Shown: positions 26,121 to 36,491 of the stretch, piece by piece
How the letters are laid out: each line of letters begins with the position of its first letter
Numbering within the stretch: position 1 is the first letter of the stretch
NCBI RefSeq assembly: GCF_024330105.1
Contig: NZ_JANDHW010000004.1
Span: forward strand, 1 to 64,000
Direction of reading: 5' to 3'
DNA from: Coprobacter tertius
GTDB taxonomy: Bacteria; Bacteroidota; Bacteroidia; Bacteroidales; Coprobacteraceae
Length of the DNA: 64,000 nt
Position numbers and translations under genes: made by a program
Notes under the pieces: generated by a model
Told to the model about the DNA's origin: nothing
What the model saw: the letters and a program-made list of their open reading frames with translations, nothing else
Databases searched by the model: none

Positions 26121-29100
26121 TTATTCTTCACGACCATGACAGTTCTTATACTTCTTACCGCTTCCGCAAGGGCAAAGATCATTGCGTCCCACTTTAGGGG
26201 CTGCTTTCATAGGTTCGGGCTTACGTATCTGTTGCTGTCCCGCAGCAGCTTGGCGGTTAGCACTCTGTTGATCCATTAAAGGGTCTTTTTGAGCACGGTA
26301 TCTACTGTAATCCTGTCTCTTTTCAGGTGCGGCTTCACGTACTTGTTCCGGTTCCCTCACAGGAATCTGTCCTCTCATAAGTATAGCGATAGTCTTACGG
26401 TTCATCGTTTCCACCATTGTTTTGAACAATCCGAACGATTCGAGTTTAAAAATCAATAAAGGATCTTTCTGTTCATAACTCGCATTCTGTACCGACTGAC
26501 GCAATTGGTCGAGATCCCGCAAGTGTTCTTTCCATGCATCATCGATCGCGTATAATAATATCGATTTTTGGAAGGCTTTGTTTATAGCTTTAGACTCGGT
26601 CTCGTATGCTTCCTTCAGATTACAAGAAATCTGATACATCCGTTTTCCATCGGTTATAGGAATAAGTATATTCTCATACCGCGAGCCCTGTTCTTCGTAA
26701 ACTTGCTTAATAATCGGATTGGCAACCGTAGCCATATAATCGATTTTACGTTTAAAGGCTGCCATAACGGCATCGTAAAGACGATCGGTTAATTGTTCGT
26801 TTTTTTCGCTTTTGAAATCGGTAGCCGTAAAAGGCATTTCTATCGCAAAAGTTTTAAAAATATCTTCGCGTAAACCTTCATAATCTCCCGACTGAGAATA
26901 CTCCTCGACCAAAGATTGGGCGGCATCGTACATCATATTCATTATATCTATGCCGATACGTTCTCCCAATAATGCATGATGTCGTTTGGTATAAATTACC
27001 TCACGCTGAGCATTCATCACATCATCGTATTCGAGAAGTCGTTTTCGAATACCAAAGTTATTTTCTTCCACTTTACGCTGAGCCCGTTCTATCGATTTCG
27101 AAATCATGGAATGTTCGATCATCTCACCCTCTTCAAATCCAAGACGATCCATCACTTTAGCGATACGGTCCGAACTAAACAAACGCATCAGATTATCTTC
27201 GAGGGAAACATAAAATACCGATGATCCCGGATCTCCCTGACGTCCTGCACGTCCTCTCAACTGCCGATCGACACGGCGCGACTCGTGGCGTTCCGTACCG
27301 ATAATCGCAAGCCCTCCGGCAGCTCGCACCTCGGGAGAAAGCTTGATGTCGGTACCACGACCGGCCATATTGGTAGCAATAGTCACCGTTCCCGACTGGC
27401 CGGCCTGTGCTACAATCTCAGCCTCACGTTGGTGTAATTTGGCATTTAAAACATTATGCTTGATCTTACGCATGGTAAGCATTTTACTCAACAATTCCGA
27501 GATATCTACCGAAGTCGTACCTACCAGCACGGGACGACCGGCATCGACCATTTTTTGTATCTCATCGATCACAGCCGTATATTTTTCTCGTTTAGTTTTA
27601 TATACACGATCGTTCATGTCGATACGCGCAATCGGCTTATTAGTGGGTATCGTTACGACATCGAGTTTGTATATATCCCAAAACTCACCAGCTTCTGTTT
27701 CAGCCGTACCGGTCATACCGGCAAGTTTATGATACATTCTGAAATAGTTCTGTAAAGTAATCGTAGCAAAGGTTTGAGTCGCAGCTTCTACGGTAACCCG
27801 TTCCTTGGCTTCGATAGCCTGATGCAAACCGTCGGAATAGCGACGACCTTCCATAATACGTCCGGTTTGTTCGTCTACAATCTTTACTTTATTATCTATC
27901 ACTACATACTCTTCGTCTCGTTCGAATAAGGTATATGCTTTCAACAACTGATTAACGGTATGTACCCGTTCTGCCTTAACAGCATAATTCTGCATCAGTT
28001 CGTCTTTCTTTATCTGCTTTTCTTCATCGGAAAGCCCCATGTTCTCGAGTTCGGAAAGCTGTGCTCCGATATCCGGCAATACAAAGAAATTCGGGTCATC
28101 GGAATTTCCGGTAATCATGTCGAGACCCTTATCGGTAAGTTCGATCGTATTATTTTTTTCATCAATAACAAACAACAACGGATCGGTAACTTCCGGCATG
28201 TTCCGGTTATTTTCCTGCATATAATAAGCTTCGGTTTCGAGCATTAAAGCTTTTATCCCCGGTTCACTGAGATATTTGATCAAAGGGGTATTCTTAGGCA
28301 TTCCTTTGAATGAACGGAAGAGTAACATCGCTCCTTCTTTACGCACATTCTTGTCTTCCGATGCAATTTTCACCTTTGCATCAGACAACAATTTCGTCGT
28401 ATATGCTCGTTGCGCTTTCACCAAAGACTCTACCTTAGGACAAAATTCCTCGAAAAGTTGGTCTTCACCCTTCGGTACGGGGCCTGAAATAATCAAAGGA
28501 GTACGGGCATCATCGATAAGTACCGAATCGACCTCATCGACAATTGCGTAATTATGCTTCCGCTGTACTAAATCTTTAGGAGATCCCGACATATTATCAC
28601 GAAGATAATCGAACCCGAATTCGTTATTGGTACCGAAGGTTATATCGGCATTATAAGCATCCCGTCGCTTTTCGGAATTGGGTTGGTGTTTATCGATACA
28701 ATCGACAGACAAACCATGGAACATGTATAAAGGTCCCATCCATTCCGAGTCACGTTTGGCAAGATAATCGTTCACAGTTACTACATGCACACCGTTCCCG
28801 GTAAGCGCATTCAAGAATACCGGCAACGTAGCCACAAGGGTTTTACCCTCACCGGTAGCCATCTCCGCAATTCTGCCTTTATGCAGTACGACCCCTCCGA
28901 ATAACTGTACATCATAATGTACCATATCCCAGGTAATTTCATTACCTCCTGCCATCCAATGATTCTGATAAATGGCTTTATCGCCTTCGATATGCACAAA
29001 ATCGTGATGTGCCGCCAAATCACGGTCGAAATCATTAGCCGTTACTTCAACCGTTTCATTCTCGGCAAAACGACGGGCGGTATCTTTTACCACGGCAAAT

Positions 29101-29429
29101 ACCTCAGGTAAAACTTCATCGAGAACTTTTTCGTATTTCTCAATAATATTTTTCTCAATTTTATCGATTTCATCCCAAGCAGACTCTCTTTTTTCAAAAT
29201 CAAGAGCTTCTATGCTATCTTTCAAGTCAGCAATTTTTTTTCGGTCTTCGGCCACAGCATCTTGAACACGTTTTTTCACGTCGTCGATACGGGCACGTAA
29301 TGCATCATTGCTCAGTTCTTTTATCTCAGGATATACCGCCTTTACTTTCTGAACATAAGGATCGATCTCCCTCAAGTCTCGCTGCGACTTATTACCGAAC
29401 AATTTTTTGAGAACTTCATTAAATCCCAT
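26121..29429 (-). CDS. secA: Preprotein translocase ATPase SecA
   Basis: 1102 aa. Motor that pushes unfolded proteins through SecYEG. Walker A MATGEGKT near 190, Walker B region [16 protein letters not shown] near 295, [12 protein letters not shown] near 730, helical scaffold and wing after 780, and the C-terminal zinc motif [13 protein letters not shown]. It is about 200 aa longer than E. coli SecA, as is usual in Bacteroidetes, with extra sequence between the nucleotide-binding parts (about 315-470) and a Gln-rich linker near 1050-1075. Single gene with a strong terminator. Confidence 0.98.
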   Translation of the reverse strand: MGFNEVLKKLFGNKSQRDLREIDPYVQKVKAVYPEIKELSNDALRARIDDVKKRVQDAVAEDRKKIADLKDSIEALDFEKRESAWDEIDKIEKNIIEKYEKVLDEVLPEVFAVVKDTARRFAENETVEVTANDFDRDLAAHHDFVHIEGDKAIYQNHWMAGGNEITWDMVHYDVQLFGGVVLHKGRIAEMATGEGKTLVATLPVFLNALTGNGVHVVTVNDYLAKRDSEWMGPLYMFHGLSVDCIDKHQPNSEKRRDAYNADITFGTNNEFGFDYLRDNMSGSPKDLVQRKHNYAIVDEVDSVLIDDARTPLIISGPVPKGEDQLFEEFCPKVESLVKAQRAYTTKLLSDAKVKIASEDKNVRKEGAMLLFRSFKGMPKNTPLIKYLSEPGIKALMLETEAYYMQENNRNMPEVTDPLLFVIDEKNNTIELTDKGLDMITGNSDDPNFFVLPDIGAQLSELENMGLSDEEKQIKKDELMQNYAVKAERVHTVNQLLKAYTLFERDEEYVVIDNKVKIVDEQTGRIMEGRRYSDGLHQAIEAKERVTVEAATQTFATITLQNYFRMYHKLAGMTGTAETEAGEFWDIYKLDVVTIPTNKPIARIDMNDRVYKTKREKYTAVIDEIQKMVDAGRPVLVGTTSVDISELLSKMLTMRKIKHNVLNAKLHQREAEIVAQAGQSGTVTIATNMAGRGTDIKLSPEVRAAGGLAIIGTERHESRRVDRQLRGRAGRQGDPGSSVFYVSLEDNLMRLFSSDRIAKVMDRLGFEEGEMIEHSMISKSIERAQRKVEENNFGIRKRLLEYDDVMNAQREVIYTKRHHALLGERIGIDIMNMMYDAAQSLVEEYSQSGDYEGLREDIFKTFAIEMPFTATDFKSEKNEQLTDRLYDAVMAAFKRKIDYMATVANPIIKQVYEEQGSRYENILIPITDGKRMYQISCNLKEAYETESKAINKAFQKSILLYAIDDAWKEHLRDLDQLRQSVQNASYEQKDPLLIFKLESFGLFKTMVETMNRKTIAILMRGQIPVREPEQVREAAPEKRQDYSRYRAQKDPLMDQQSANRQAAAGQQQIRKPEPMKAAPKVGRNDLCPCGSGKKYKNCHGREE

Positions 29430-29567
29430 AATATATTTATTTATTTTTACAATTAAGACAAACAGCTACGACACTATATGCACCGTAACGATTTAATTTC
29501 ATAAGATACAGTGATTTTACCCGCTAATCAGAAGAAACATAGATAATATCATCGCGGGTTTACGGCA

Positions 29568-31148
29568 TTACCTCACTTCGGGCAATGCCGTATCTTTAGC
29601 CGCATTCGGAGAACGAATACGGAGTATACGAGCTACAGTTGGCGCTATCGCCGTAATTTTAACCTGCCGTACAACGTGCTGAGGTTTCAGATCGTCACCA
29701 AAGAAAAATAATGGAGCCGGAATTGCATTTTCACGTACATATTCCCTGTGATCGTTTACGTCCTCGTGCACGATTTCCCATCCGGGCTGTATTTCAATTA
29801 AAAGATCCCCTGTAAATTTACGATGCGAACCACGACGAATCGCCGCTACACGGTCGTTCCAGGTACCATGAAGAAACTGGTGGGATGTAATTACATCTTG
29901 AACACCAGTCATTTGTATGAGAAACTCGGCAGCCTTTAGCTGTATATCGTCGAGAGATATTTGTTGATCGGTAATCAATTTCCGATTCAAAAAAATCTGT
30001 CTGTTGTAATAACCCTCTACCCAATCGCCCTGGCCATAAATAGCCATCAGGTACATATTTAAAAGAGCTGTCGCACGATTAGGATAAAAGTCGCCGTTGG
30101 GTATACCAAAACTTCCAGCTTCGCGAGCTTCTCCGCTATAACAACCGGTTGAAGTAAGGAAAATAACCGTATTTTTCAATCCCACCTTCTTATCGATCGC
30201 ATCGAGCAAATTTCCTAATGCACGATCGAGACGTACATAAGTATCTTGCATTTCGAGACTATATTCCTGAATACTCTTTCCCCTGAAATTTGCAGCAGTA
30301 TAACCGATATTAAGCATATCGGGGAAAAGTCTCTGTCCGAACCCGGCATTGTCGATAAATGTAGTTGCCAGCCGTGTCACCTCTTCATTCACCAACCCGC
30401 TGGCTTTAAAAACGGCATATTTATCGTGTTTATATTTTGAAAACTGATGCTTAAACAAAAAATCCTGACTGAGATACGGCAGTGCATCATACCTCGATAC
30501 AGGCAGCATAGGCACCCAGCTCATCGTATCTATTCGTACCGATAAAGCTTCGACACGATTGACATTATCTACATAATAAGGAATATCTTCATAATAGGTA
30601 GTAGTCGCCCATTTCCCGTTCTCCTCATTTATCCAGAAAACGGAATTCGCAGCATGTCCCCCACTAAGAATAGCCTGTTCCATCGAAGGAGCTATCGCAT
30701 ACACCGAACTTCGCCCGTCACTGGCGATTTTCAGTTCATCGGCAATAGTAGATGTCAGTAAATTTTTAGGAGAGACCGTTTCGTTGGTAAAATTACCCAT
30801 TTTGCCAAGGTCGAACAAAATCGATTCGGTTCGTTTTCGGTCGACATTATATATGGTTTTTCCGGTTATCCCATTATAAAACGGGTAGGTCCCGGTATAA
30901 ACAGAAGCCGTCGCCGAAGCAATATCGGGAAAAGGAAAATCGTAAGTAACATTTTCATAAACGACCCCTCCATTCATCAATCGTTTAAATCCTTTTTCTC
31001 CGAACAGGTGCATCATGGCTTCCAGATAATCGGTGCGCAACTGATCTACCGTGATGCCTACCACGAGACGAGGCATTTCAACCGAAACCTGAGCCTCCAA
31101 TGGTGCAGCCATTAAAGCCAGAATCAGCGAAGTGATCAGTTTATTCAT
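29568..31148 (-). CDS. Alkaline phosphatase-superfamily protein, probably catalytically degenerate
   Basis: 526 aa from the ATG at 31148 (7 more residues from 31169). Signal peptide MNKLITSLILALMAAPLEA. The fold is that of nucleotide pyrophosphatase/PafA-like phosphatases: VVGITVDQLRTDYL (metal Asp D35), SVYTGTYPFYNGITG matching TGxxPxxHGI, and a LDRALGNLLDAID helix. Key residues are lost. HGI reads NGI, the usual SDHG metal motif reads STGC in VIFLTSTGCYSGE, and Ile stands where the nucleophilic Thr is expected. It is probably a pseudoenzyme or one with altered chemistry. 30 bp after DUF4105 and likely in the same operon. Confidence 0.8.
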   Translation of the reverse strand: MNKLITSLILALMAAPLEAQVSVEMPRLVVGITVDQLRTDYLEAMMHLFGEKGFKRLMNGGVVYENVTYDFPFPDIASATASVYTGTYPFYNGITGKTIYNVDRKRTESILFDLGKMGNFTNETVSPKNLLTSTIADELKIASDGRSSVYAIAPSMEQAILSGGHAANSVFWINEENGKWATTTYYEDIPYYVDNVNRVEALSVRIDTMSWVPMLPVSRYDALPYLSQDFLFKHQFSKYKHDKYAVFKASGLVNEEVTRLATTFIDNAGFGQRLFPDMLNIGYTAANFRGKSIQEYSLEMQDTYVRLDRALGNLLDAIDKKVGLKNTVIFLTSTGCYSGEAREAGSFGIPNGDFYPNRATALLNMYLMAIYGQGDWVEGYYNRQIFLNRKLITDQQISLDDIQLKAAEFLIQMTGVQDVITSHQFLHGTWNDRVAAIRRGSHRKFTGDLLIEIQPGWEIVHEDVNDHREYVRENAIPAPLFFFGDDLKPQHVVRQVKITAIAPTVARILRIRSPNAAKDTALPEVR

Positions 31149-31178
31149 CGTTTTATCTTTTCTCGACATTTTTTCTCT

Positions 31179-32357
31179 TTATTTTTCCCCTCGGTAAGAT
31201 ACGATAATATTAGTTAAAGACCTAATAGCCAATACCAGTACCAAAGGAATAAACGCATTATTCATTTTTTGCGGAAGCCAAGCCCAACCGACCAGCAAGC
31301 ACAAAAGCACCGCAAAGTTAACAAAATGATAATAAAGCACGACCTTTTTCAGTTTTTTTACCCAAACAATCACCGGTAAAATTAATAATAGAGGATTTAC
31401 CCAAAATATCGAATAATTAAAATAAGTGGCTGGGTGCGCAGATACAAACATCAGGAAGGCTACAATACAACCAGCCAGCCCATAAACAGTAAACACGACC
31501 GTATCGATTATGCGAAATGTACGGTGTCGAATTATCTCATATATCGAAATACCTAAAATAAGTATAAAAAAAGCCCAACAACACACTTGTGGGGAAAAAA
31601 ACGTTCCGTTCGATTCTATAAACAAATCGGACGATGCCGGTAAAATCTCCTCAACCGAAGAAACAAGGGGCCTTATACTATCTTGAGAAACAATAATGGA
31701 TGCCTTAGAAAAGGCTTCTTCGAGAACCGACGGTAAAAACATTTCTTCCTGATAGGTAATAGGTCGGTCGAGAGGTTCTCCTAAAGCCAAATCGATTCCG
31801 AATGTCAACCACTGATCTGTAAAAGTGCAATCGTGAATCATCGTCCTGAATGTTGTCTTTTCAACGGGCTCCTCATAACGAATCTTCCCTTGTATATTTT
31901 TCACAATAATATCCCGAGGCCGTGTGGCACAATTATCATATAAAAAATTATACCGATAAACCCGGTTTTGGGGTAGATTATTTACGGCCAACGCTCGTAA
32001 AAGATCTTCTTTTTCCTGTCGGGATAAATTCAGTTCCAATTCTGTTATTCCGCTATTACGCATTGCATAGGCAAAAACAAAATCAGAAAATGAAGTCACA
32101 CCCATCATATAATCGGTTTCTCCCTTAGTAAAACGATATATAAAATGAGGTGCATCGTAATCGAAAAGACCATAATGAAAAACTAAGTCCATTTCAGGAG
32201 AAGGTCCTTGAACACGAATACCGCTGTGTCCGAACAATTCGAACGACCTCGGACCGGGTGAACAAGTCAATAAACTGACTCTCAAAGAGTCTTCCCGAGC
32301 TCCATAAGAAAACGGAATCGCTAAAATCAAAAATAAATATAGCAATAATGGCTTCAT
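31179..32357 (-). CDS. DUF4105 membrane protein
   Basis: 392 aa with a signal peptide (LLLYLFLILAIPFSYGA). Residues about 20-240 form the DUF4105 (Lnb N-terminal-like periplasmic) domain: LLTCSPGPRSFELFGHSGIRV, FHYGLFDYDAPHF, YRYNFLYDNCATRPRDI. The conserved His and Cys in FGHSGIR and DNCATRP resemble an NlpC/P60-like catalytic pair. About five hydrophobic segments follow from residue 245. Enzymatic activity has not been established for the family to my knowledge. It lies in the minus-strand envelope gene run between the MscS-type channel and the phosphatase-fold protein. Confidence 0.85.
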   Translation of the reverse strand: MKPLLLYLFLILAIPFSYGAREDSLRVSLLTCSPGPRSFELFGHSGIRVQGPSPEMDLVFHYGLFDYDAPHFIYRFTKGETDYMMGVTSFSDFVFAYAMRNSGITELELNLSRQEKEDLLRALAVNNLPQNRVYRYNFLYDNCATRPRDIIVKNIQGKIRYEEPVEKTTFRTMIHDCTFTDQWLTFGIDLALGEPLDRPITYQEEMFLPSVLEEAFSKASIIVSQDSIRPLVSSVEEILPASSDLFIESNGTFFSPQVCCWAFFILILGISIYEIIRHRTFRIIDTVVFTVYGLAGCIVAFLMFVSAHPATYFNYSIFWVNPLLLILPVIVWVKKLKKVVLYYHFVNFAVLLCLLVGWAWLPQKMNNAFIPLVLVLAIRSLTNIIVSYRGEK

Positions 32358-32403
32358 TTGTATATTATTATCTTTTTAGTTACAGTATTTCCCCTGTTCA
32401 TCT

Positions 32404-33675
32404 CTAATTACTTTTTAATTCCTTACCGGATAAAAGCAGATCACCCAATATAGATAAATCGCTACCTGCCGGATTCTGAAAAACACGCAACCCGAACTCG
32501 GGAATAACAGAAAGAATATGGTCGATCACTGTCGCGACGACTTTTTCATACTCAATCCACATTTTTCGAGCCGAGTAACAATATATTTCTACCGGTAGTC
32601 CTTTATCGGTAATATCAAGATATCGAACAAGACAAAACTGCCCTTCTGTCATAATAACCGAAAGGCTGTGAATATACCGGTCGAGATATTCCCGAAATAC
32701 AGTCAAATTAGATAGTCGTTCCCGAAGCGGGTCCTCCCCCGTCGATTTCCGATATTCCGTTACATAATCTTTTATCAACGGTATTTCTGTAAATTTATCC
32801 AACATACTGTCTGTACAAAAACGGACACTCCTCATATCGATATTAACCGACCTTTTTATACGACGACCTCCGCTCGAATCGAACATTCCCCTCCAATTCT
32901 GAAAAGAATCGCTTACCATCGCATATGGAGGAACGGTAACTATCGTATTATCGAAATTACGAATCTTTACCGTATTCAGGGTTACTTCCAACACCCATCC
33001 GTCGGCCCCGTATTTAGGCATTGTAATCCAGTCCCCGGGCCTAAGCATATCATTAGCTAAAAGTTGTATTCCCGCTACGAAACCCACAATAGTATCTTTA
33101 AATACCAATGAAAGAATCGCTGCCGAAGCTCCTAAACCAGCCAACAAAGAAACCGGAGATTTATCGAAAATAACAGCCAATATACATATCGCTCCTACAA
33201 AAAACAGGATAACTAAAAGAGTTTGGAATAATCCTTTCATCGCCCGGTTTTTATACCGTTCGCTGGCAGCGGCAACCTCTGCCATGATATTAATGAAAGC
33301 GGAAAAAAAGCGCAGTACGACAGCTATAATATAAATAAGACACGCTTTGGAAAAGAATGATAGCAATCCCGGATTACGGGGAAATACCAAAGGTATCAGC
33401 AGAAAAATAAGTATTGCGGGAACTACCAAAGCGAGACGATTCAGAACCTTCCGATCGAGCAGCATATCATCCCAGGTCGCTTTCGTCTTACGTATCAGAT
33501 GATGTAATACATTAGATATGAGAAAACGACAAATATAATCGACGAGTACCGCCAGCAAGATTATAGCCAGCGCAACCAGTATTCCCCTTATAAAATCGAA
33601 CCAATCGGGTGCAATATTCAAGTTCTTTATCCACCCGTCGATCGATTCATTCAGGTATTTTATATTCTCTTTCAT
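32404..33675 (-). CDS. Mechanosensitive channel, MscS/YbdG type
   Basis: 423 aa. Several N-terminal hydrophobic segments (residues about 25-180), then the pore helix and beta domain: LLAGLGASAAILSLVFKDTIVGFVAGIQLLANDMLRPGDWI (about 179-219) and VLEVTLNTVKIRNFDNTIVTVPPYAMVSDSFQNW. The size and the C-terminal domain are those of YbdG-like members. It should open under membrane tension to release solutes during hypo-osmotic shock. Gap of 51 bp to the gene before and 46 bp to the gene after, same strand. Confidence 0.93.
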   Translation of the reverse strand: MKENIKYLNESIDGWIKNLNIAPDWFDFIRGILVALAIILLAVLVDYICRFLISNVLHHLIRKTKATWDDMLLDRKVLNRLALVVPAILIFLLIPLVFPRNPGLLSFFSKACLIYIIAVVLRFFSAFINIMAEVAAASERYKNRAMKGLFQTLLVILFFVGAICILAVIFDKSPVSLLAGLGASAAILSLVFKDTIVGFVAGIQLLANDMLRPGDWITMPKYGADGWVLEVTLNTVKIRNFDNTIVTVPPYAMVSDSFQNWRGMFDSSGGRRIKRSVNIDMRSVRFCTDSMLDKFTEIPLIKDYVTEYRKSTGEDPLRERLSNLTVFREYLDRYIHSLSVIMTEGQFCLVRYLDITDKGLPVEIYCYSARKMWIEYEKVVATVIDHILSVIPEFGLRVFQNPAGSDLSILGDLLLSGKELKSN

Positions 33676-33726
33676 TTCTACATTTTACTTTACGCTTTGG
33701 CACAAATAACTATCGAACTACCGCAT

Positions 33727-34470
33727 TCATTTTTCTTTACTGCTTTTTTTCCCTGAAAAAGGAATTCTGTAATAAATAGAATATGTAAACGACACCGGAT
33801 TATTTGATGTTCCGTATCCCGGAATAAACCAAGGGGTAGATTGAAAATTATTCTTTACGTTCAATTTCCATTTATATCTGACTGTCCAACCCATCATTAA
33901 TCCCTTATACAACTTCACCCGTATTCCCACCAATGCTTCTATCCATTGCGCACGTGAATGCTGACCGGTAATTTCTCCGATAACAGGATTCTCCGGGTCC
34001 CAATATGAAGACTCAAGACGGATGTCGGTAATATCATAGTTAAATGTAGAAAAACCGTAACGAATACCGGCATATACCCCATCAAGTGTTTTATTATTGT
34101 ATTTTATATTATAATTCATTCCAATACGGTTATAAAGGGCCGCTTTCCCCCTATACGTAAAATTCATATCTTCGGGCGTACTTTTCGCACTTCCTATTCC
34201 TATTTCCCAAATAGGAAAGAACCGATTATGCAAATCGAGTTCGAGGCTGGCCTCATAATTGGAATATTTTTGTCCGAAAAGTTTCGCTACCGGATTATAA
34301 AGATCGACGCCTACCACCAAACCATTAAACAAAGGATAAGTATAAGTCGCTTCCTTCTTTTCGGCCGAAGCTGTTTTTGAAGTCGTAGAAGCGGGCGTAT
34401 TCCGGTTTTGAGCCTTTCCTACAAAAACGCACAATAACATTACAACCGATATAATAATGTATTTATTCAT
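33727..34470 (-). CDS. DUF6048 outer-membrane beta-barrel-like protein
   Basis: 247 aa from the ATG at 34470, chosen because the signal peptide MNKYIIISVVMLLCVFVGKAQ begins there; an upstream ATG (34500) would overlap the DUF6452 gene by 38 nt. The mature protein has a Lys/Thr/Ala-rich start then alternating beta-strand-like segments (VVGVDLYNPVAKLFG, YEASLELDLHNRFFPIWEIGIGSAK, YAGIRYGFSTFNYDI), consistent with a small outer-membrane barrel. Function unknown. Overlaps the preceding lipoprotein gene by 8 nt, so the two are coupled. Confidence 0.78.
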   Translation of the reverse strand: MNKYIIISVVMLLCVFVGKAQNRNTPASTTSKTASAEKKEATYTYPLFNGLVVGVDLYNPVAKLFGQKYSNYEASLELDLHNRFFPIWEIGIGSAKSTPEDMNFTYRGKAALYNRIGMNYNIKYNNKTLDGVYAGIRYGFSTFNYDITDIRLESSYWDPENPVIGEITGQHSRAQWIEALVGIRVKLYKGLMMGWTVRYKWKLNVKNNFQSTPWFIPGYGTSNNPVSFTYSIYYRIPFSGKKSSKEK

Positions 34471-34969
34471 TGGTGCGGAAATAGAGTTTAATATTTTCAA
34501 CGCTCTGATTTCTCACGTCTTTCGTCAATAATTCTGCGGAAACAATCTGATATGTAGTGTAACCCAAACTGTCGATTATATAATTAAACATGGCTCCGCA
34601 TTCGGCCGAAGCAAAATAAATGTATGAATGATACACCAGAGTCAAGGTATCTCTCTTATAAGCCGGATGTATATTTTTTTGATCATAACGCAGTACATAC
34701 CGCGTCGTGTCTTTATCATTGCGTAACGGAAGTAGCAAGGATTTGGCTGTAATGGTATCGAATAATAAAGAATCGTCGCGCTGTCCTATACCGTAAACAG
34801 ATAACGAGTCGATAACAACCGATTGTGTAGGCGACTGTTGACTGTAAAAAGTGATATATGGAATACTGCTGCGATTATCCATACAGCCTACATCACCACA
34901 GGCCTGAAACACAACCGAAGCAATCAGTATCGCAAAAAAACAGAGAGGCAGATTCAGTATTTTTCCCAT
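34463..34969 (-). CDS. DUF6452 lipoprotein
   Basis: 168 aa. Lipoprotein signal peptide ending in VVFQAC at Cys24. Mature sequence includes GCMDNRSSIPYITFYS, VIDSLSVYGIG and the C-terminal VENIKLYFRTNE. Unknown function. Overlaps the nitroreductase gene by 16 nt upstream and the DUF6048 gene by 8 nt downstream. The DUF6452-DUF6048 pairing suggests the two envelope proteins work together. Confidence 0.78.
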   Translation of the reverse strand: MGKILNLPLCFFAILIASVVFQACGDVGCMDNRSSIPYITFYSQQSPTQSVVIDSLSVYGIGQRDDSLLFDTITAKSLLLPLRNDKDTTRYVLRYDQKNIHPAYKRDTLTLVYHSYIYFASAECGAMFNYIIDSLGYTTYQIVSAELLTKDVRNQSVENIKLYFRTNE

Positions 34970-35511
34970 TTTACAACTTCGTTAAACGCTTTTCTTTTTT
35001 TAGGAGTAGCAATAAATATATCGGGATCTTCAGGATATCCCACCGGTATTATCACAACCGGCTCGACTCCCTCGGGTAATCCAAATAAATTATGGCACTT
35101 CTCCACATCGAAATTACAAACCCAACAAGTTCCCAAATCCTGTTCGGTTGCAGCCAAGCAAATATGTTCGGCTGCTATTGCAGCATCGATATCTCCATGA
35201 TCTTTTCCATCGGACTTTCTTAGCCAAGATTCACGATGATCGGCGCAAACAATAATATACACGGGAGCTGTTCGAAACCAATCTCTTTCATAGCAATCCT
35301 GTAACATCTTTCTGTGCTCATCGGCCCGCACCACGATAAAATACCAAGGCTGAAAGTTAACTGCAGAAGGAGCCAAACGCGCCGTTTCAAGGATATATTC
35401 AAGCTTTTCCCGTTCTACAGGTCGTTCCGAAAAACTTCTCACCGAGCAACGTAAACGTGCTAAAGTAAGCATATCGAGGTCGCTTTCTACAGGATTGTTA
35501 CGGTGTTCCAT
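34954..35511 (-). CDS. Nitroreductase-family flavoprotein
   Basis: 185 aa. FMN-dependent oxidoreductase fold: RCSVRSFSERPVEREKLEYILETARLAPSAVNFQPWYFIVV (residues 20-60) has the RxSxR flavin motif and the APSA-N-QPW signature; AAEHICLAATEQDLGTCWVCNF and VEPVVIIPVGYPEDP complete it. Substrate unknown; family members reduce nitroaromatics, quinones or flavins with NAD(P)H. 25 bp after the GT2 gene. Confidence 0.93.
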   Translation of the reverse strand: MEHRNNPVESDLDMLTLARLRCSVRSFSERPVEREKLEYILETARLAPSAVNFQPWYFIVVRADEHRKMLQDCYERDWFRTAPVYIIVCADHRESWLRKSDGKDHGDIDAAIAAEHICLAATEQDLGTCWVCNFDVEKCHNLFGLPEGVEPVVIIPVGYPEDPDIFIATPKKRKAFNEVVKWEKY

Positions 35512-35536
35512 AATTTAATCGTTTAACAGATAATTA

Positions 35537-36487
35537 TTATAAGAGTTCGCTTTCGATATTATATTTATTCCTACCGGGGGCATTCCGAGAAACCAATTCA
35601 CCGAGAAATCCGGTAAGAAATAACATCGTACCTAATATCATTGCCGTTAAAGAGAGATAAAAATACGGCATATCGGTTACCAGTCGGTACGGCATTCTGG
35701 AATACATCGCATATATTTTATAAGCTCCTACCGCTATAACAGAAATAAAACCGAGTATAAACATCAAGCTGCCTAATAATCCGAAAAAATGCATTGGTTT
35801 TACAGCAAATTTCGAGAAAAACCACAGGGTCATCAAATCGAGATAGCCGTTTACAAAACGGTTAAGGCCAAACTTTGTTTTTCCATACTTACGAGCCTGA
35901 TGACGAACGACTTTCTCTCCTATTTTCGTAAATCCGGCATTTTTCGCCAAATAAGGAATATACCGGTGCATATCACCATATACCTCTATATGCTTAACGA
36001 CTTCGTTCCGATAAGCTTTCAATCCGCAATTAAAATCATGCAAACGGATTCCCGTTACTTTACGAGCCGTAGCATTAAATAATTTTGTCGGTAAAGTTTT
36101 CGATAAAGGATCATACCGTTTTTTCTTCCATCCCGAGACCAGATCATAGCCATCGGTCATAATCATTTTATACAATTCAGGAATTTCATCAGGACTATCT
36201 TGTAAATCCGCATCCATCGTAATCACCACGTCTCCTTGCGCATGAGAAAACCCGACATGTAAAGCTGGCGATTTTCCATAATTACGGCGAAACTTCACTC
36301 CTTTAACATTCGAATTCTCACGTCGTAACGCTCCGATTACCGACCATGAATTATCGGTACTTCCATCATTTATGAATAATATTTCGTATGAAAAATCATT
36401 TTCATTCATCACCCTTTCTATCCACTGGGTCAGTTCGGGTAAAGATTCAGCTTCATTATATAAAGGTATTACCAATGAAATATCCAT
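35537..36487 (-). CDS. Polyprenyl-phosphate glycosyltransferase (GT2, DPM1/ArnC-like)
   Basis: 316 aa. GT-A domain with SLVIPLYNEAESLPEL (4-19), INDGSTDNSW near 39-48, VVITMDADLQDSPDEIP near 88-104, then HDFNCGLKAYRNEV and KTKFGLNRFVNGYLDL. Two C-terminal TM helices (about residues 232-257 and 277-302). Members transfer a sugar from a nucleotide donor to undecaprenyl phosphate on the cytoplasmic face. 4 bp downstream of the DUF4199 gene, in a tight operon. Confidence 0.92.
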   Translation of the reverse strand: MDISLVIPLYNEAESLPELTQWIERVMNENDFSYEILFINDGSTDNSWSVIGALRRENSNVKGVKFRRNYGKSPALHVGFSHAQGDVVITMDADLQDSPDEIPELYKMIMTDGYDLVSGWKKKRYDPLSKTLPTKLFNATARKVTGIRLHDFNCGLKAYRNEVVKHIEVYGDMHRYIPYLAKNAGFTKIGEKVVRHQARKYGKTKFGLNRFVNGYLDLMTLWFFSKFAVKPMHFFGLLGSLMFILGFISVIAVGAYKIYAMYSRMPYRLVTDMPYFYLSLTAMILGTMLFLTGFLGELVSRNAPGRNKYNIESELL

Positions 36488-36491
36488 AATT

